Assembly (NCBI RefSeq): GCF_001422645.1
Contig: NZ_LMLR01000013.1
Location: 1-64,000 of the forward strand
Direction: 5' to 3'
Length of the DNA: 64,000 nt
Source: Arthrobacter sp. Leaf69
GTDB lineage: Bacteria > Actinomycetota > Actinomycetes > Actinomycetales > Micrococcaceae
Both the position numbers and the translations under genes were made by a program. Below are positions 62,212-64,000 of the stretch, piece after piece. The notes under the pieces are model-generated. The model searched no databases. It saw only the letters and a list, made by a program, of their open reading frames with translations, and had not been told where the DNA came from. The number at the start of each line of letters is the position of its first letter. Position 1 is the stretch's first letter.

Positions 62212-64000
62212 GTGGCGCAGAACACCGGCAAGGCACGCAAGGCGAAAGCGCCGAGCGCGACCCGGCGGCTGCGGTTGGGCCTCGGCGTTATGCTGACGCT
62301 CCTGCTCGTCGTCGGCGGGAAGCTCTTTCTCGTCCAGGGCCTCGACGTCGGGGGCATGGCCGAGGCCGCCCTCCAGAACAGGCTCACACCGGTTGAACTT
62401 CCGGCTGAGCGCGGCAGCATCCTGGACGCCAACGGCACGGTCCTGGCCAGCAGCGTCATTCGCTACAACGTCGTCGTGGACCAGCGGGTCAACACCAAAA
62501 CCGAAACGTTCCGCCGGTTTGACGAAAGAACAGAGGAACTCGTCCAGGTTTCCCGTGACCAGGGCATCTCCGACCTGGCCGCGCTGCTGGGTATGGACGC
62601 GTCCGCGCTCAAGGACGCCCTGACCGGCGCGAAGCCCTACTACATCGTGGCCAAAGACGTGAAGCCTGACATCGAGGACCGCATCTCCAAACTGCAGATC
62701 CCGGGCATCGTCACGGTGGGCACCAGCAAGCGGGTGTACCCCAACGGCTCGGTGGCCGGCGGGATCGTCGGCTTCCTGCAGGACGGGACCACCGGCCAGG
62801 CCGGCCTCGAGCAGACCCAGGACGAAATCCTCAAGGGCACCCCCGGAAAACGGCTCTTCGAAATCGGCGCCGACGGACTCCGTATCCCGGTCGGCGTGGA
62901 CCAGCTCACGCCAGCCGTGAACGGCAAGGACATCAAGCTCACCCTGAACTCGGACCTGCAGTACTTCGCCCAGCAGGCCATCCAGAGCCAGCGGGACAAA
63001 CTCAGCGCCGAGTGGGGGGTCGTGATTGTCCAGGACATCAAGACCGGCGACATCATCGCCATGGCGGACACCAACTCCCCGGACCCCAACGATCCGGGCA
63101 AAGTCGACGCGCAGGACCGCGGCGTCCGTGCCGTGACCGCCGCCTATGAGCCCGGCTCGGTGGAGAAAATGATCACGGCCGCAGCCCTGATCGAGGAGGG
63201 CAAGTCGAGCCCGCTGGACACGTTCACCATCCCGCCGTCGTACACCGTGGACGGGCAGACATTCAACGACGCCTTCTCCCACGGCACCGAGGACCGGACC
63301 CTGGCCGGCATCCTGGGCTGGTCGATGAACACCGGTACGGTGATGGCCGGCCAGCGGCTCAGCAAGGAGCAACGCTATAACTGGCTGAAGAAGTTCGGCA
63401 TCGGGGAGGCGCCGGACATCGGCCTGCCCGCCGAGGCCAAGGGCATCCTGACGCCGCACGATCAATGGGACGGCCGCCAGGAGTACACCGTACTGTTCGG
63501 CCAGGGCGTCTCGCAGTCCACGCTCCAGACGGTCCGGGCTTTTCAAAGCGTCGCCAACGACGGCGTAATGCTCCAGCCGCGGCTGATCGACAGCTACATC
63601 ACCCCCGACGGCGTCGAGGAGAAGGTGCCCGCGCAGGCGCCCCGGCAAATCGTGTCCGCGGCCACTGCCAAGCAGGTGCGGGACATCCTCGAGAGCGCCG
63701 TCACGGAGGGCCAGATCAAGGAAGCAGGGCTGGACGGCTACCGGGTCGGGGCGAAGACCGGCACCTCGCAATCGCCCTGCGACGACGGGACGGCCGGGTT
63801 CTGCGGCTTCACGGCGTCGATGGTGGGGATGGCGCCGATGGACGATCCGCGGTTTATTGTTGAAGTGGTCCTGCAACGGCCCAAAGGCGATATCTACGGA
63901 ATCTCGAACGGGCCGGTCTTCCGGTCCGTGATGAGCCAGGCGCTGCGGACGTACAACGTCCCGCCGTCCAAAGGCCAGCCCGTCAGGCTGCCGCAGTACG
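62212..64000 (+). CDS. pbpB: Septal penicillin-binding protein 2/FtsI (partial, runs off the window)
   Basis: A class B transpeptidase making septal peptidoglycan. At least 596 codons are present and the frame is open at the right edge. A basic N-terminus, one span (LGLGVMLTLLLVVGGKLFLV) and the dimerisation region starting ELPAERGSILDANGTVLASS precede the transpeptidase. The active-site motifs are SVEK in YEPGSVEKMI, SMN in GWSMNTGTVM and KTG in VGAKTGTSQS. AAGGAAA lies before the GTG. In actinobacteria this protein acts with FtsW and FtsL at the septum. Confidence 0.95.
   Translation, partial: MAQNTGKARKAKAPSATRRLRLGLGVMLTLLLVVGGKLFLVQGLDVGGMAEAALQNRLTPVELPAERGSILDANGTVLASSVIRYNVVVDQRVNTKTETFRRFDERTEELVQVSRDQGISDLAALLGMDASALKDALTGAKPYYIVAKDVKPDIEDRISKLQIPGIVTVGTSKRVYPNGSVAGGIVGFLQDGTTGQAGLEQTQDEILKGTPGKRLFEIGADGLRIPVGVDQLTPAVNGKDIKLTLNSDLQYFAQQAIQSQRDKLSAEWGVVIVQDIKTGDIIAMADTNSPDPNDPGKVDAQDRGVRAVTAAYEPGSVEKMITAAALIEEGKSSPLDTFTIPPSYTVDGQTFNDAFSHGTEDRTLAGILGWSMNTGTVMAGQRLSKEQRYNWLKKFGIGEAPDIGLPAEAKGILTPHDQWDGRQEYTVLFGQGVSQSTLQTVRAFQSVANDGVMLQPRLIDSYITPDGVEEKVPAQAPRQIVSAATAKQVRDILESAVTEGQIKEAGLDGYRVGAKTGTSQSPCDDGTAGFCGFTASMVGMAPMDDPRFIVEVVLQRPKGDIYGISNGPVFRSVMSQALRTYNVPPSKGQPVRLPQY

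Noticed and set aside
62035..63876. A 613-codon minus-strand frame opposite ftsL and pbpB
   Set aside because: The plus strand encodes a complete FtsI-type protein with all three active-site motifs; the opposite frame has none.

Overview
The window is high-GC DNA from an actinobacterium of the Micrococcaceae, most like Arthrobacter/Pseudarthrobacter. The evidence is the codon bias, the pairing of class II DAHP synthase with a PknL-type kinase, a GarA/OdhI FHA protein, FtsR, DUF3040 and a mycobacterial-like gene order. It starts inside the 3' tail of a 5S rRNA, so the left edge is probably the end of an rRNA operon and perhaps of a contig. No CRISPR array, prophage or complete insertion sequence was seen.

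Layout. (1) 1-130: 5S tail, tandemly duplicated, with a terminator. (2) 560-11190: a conserved housekeeping run of a glycine/arginine-rich repeat protein (frameshifted here), HAD phosphatase, small protein, tlyA, nadK, recN, pyrG, Nudix hydrolase and xerD. The same order is known from Mycobacterium tuberculosis Rv1691-Rv1701. (3) 11191-26144: about 15 kb of accessory genes placed exactly between xerD and parA. It holds an ECF-type sigma factor with membrane partners, a Nudix hydrolase, the 2-methylcitrate (propionate) cluster prpDBC with a GntR regulator and divergent prpE, a lipoprotein gene flanked by two copies of a palindromic repeat, and a CitAB-type two-component system beside dctA. (4) 26145-34210: parA, scpA, scpB, rluB-like, tyrA, cmk, plsC-like and der, many with overlapping stops and starts, followed by tRNA-Pro(GGG).

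(5) 34556-38699: Fpg/Nei glycosylase, then gcvH, garA/odhI, ftsR, DUF151 and a MerR regulator, the same order as Rv1826-Rv1830. (6) 38824-49831: a second orphan ParA ATPase, pyruvate carboxylase, a long-chain acyl-CoA synthetase with a strong palindromic operator, ROK glucokinase, a membrane protein, two overlapping alpha/beta hydrolases and an acyltransferase. (7) 49911-57455: DAHP synthase, PASTA kinase, LysM transglycosylase, an Rv2175c-like DNA-binding protein, prenyl synthase and a lipoprotein. (8) 57530-64000: dinB, DUF3040, then the start of the division/cell-wall cluster mraZ, rsmH, ftsL, pbpB, which runs off the right edge.

The genes cover rRNA modification, NAD and CTP supply, chromosome segregation (XerD, ParA, ScpAB), propionate and C4-dicarboxylate use, anaplerosis (Pyc) and its 2-oxoglutarate control point (GarA), aromatic amino acid entry and branch steps (AroG, TyrA), phospholipid acyl transfer and division. 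The less explained items are the frameshifted 105-bp repeat array, the sigma-factor/membrane-protein module, the paired palindromic repeats around the orphan lipoprotein, the operator palindromes, and many -10 hexamers lying only 6-8 bases before a start codon, which suggests leaderless mRNAs.
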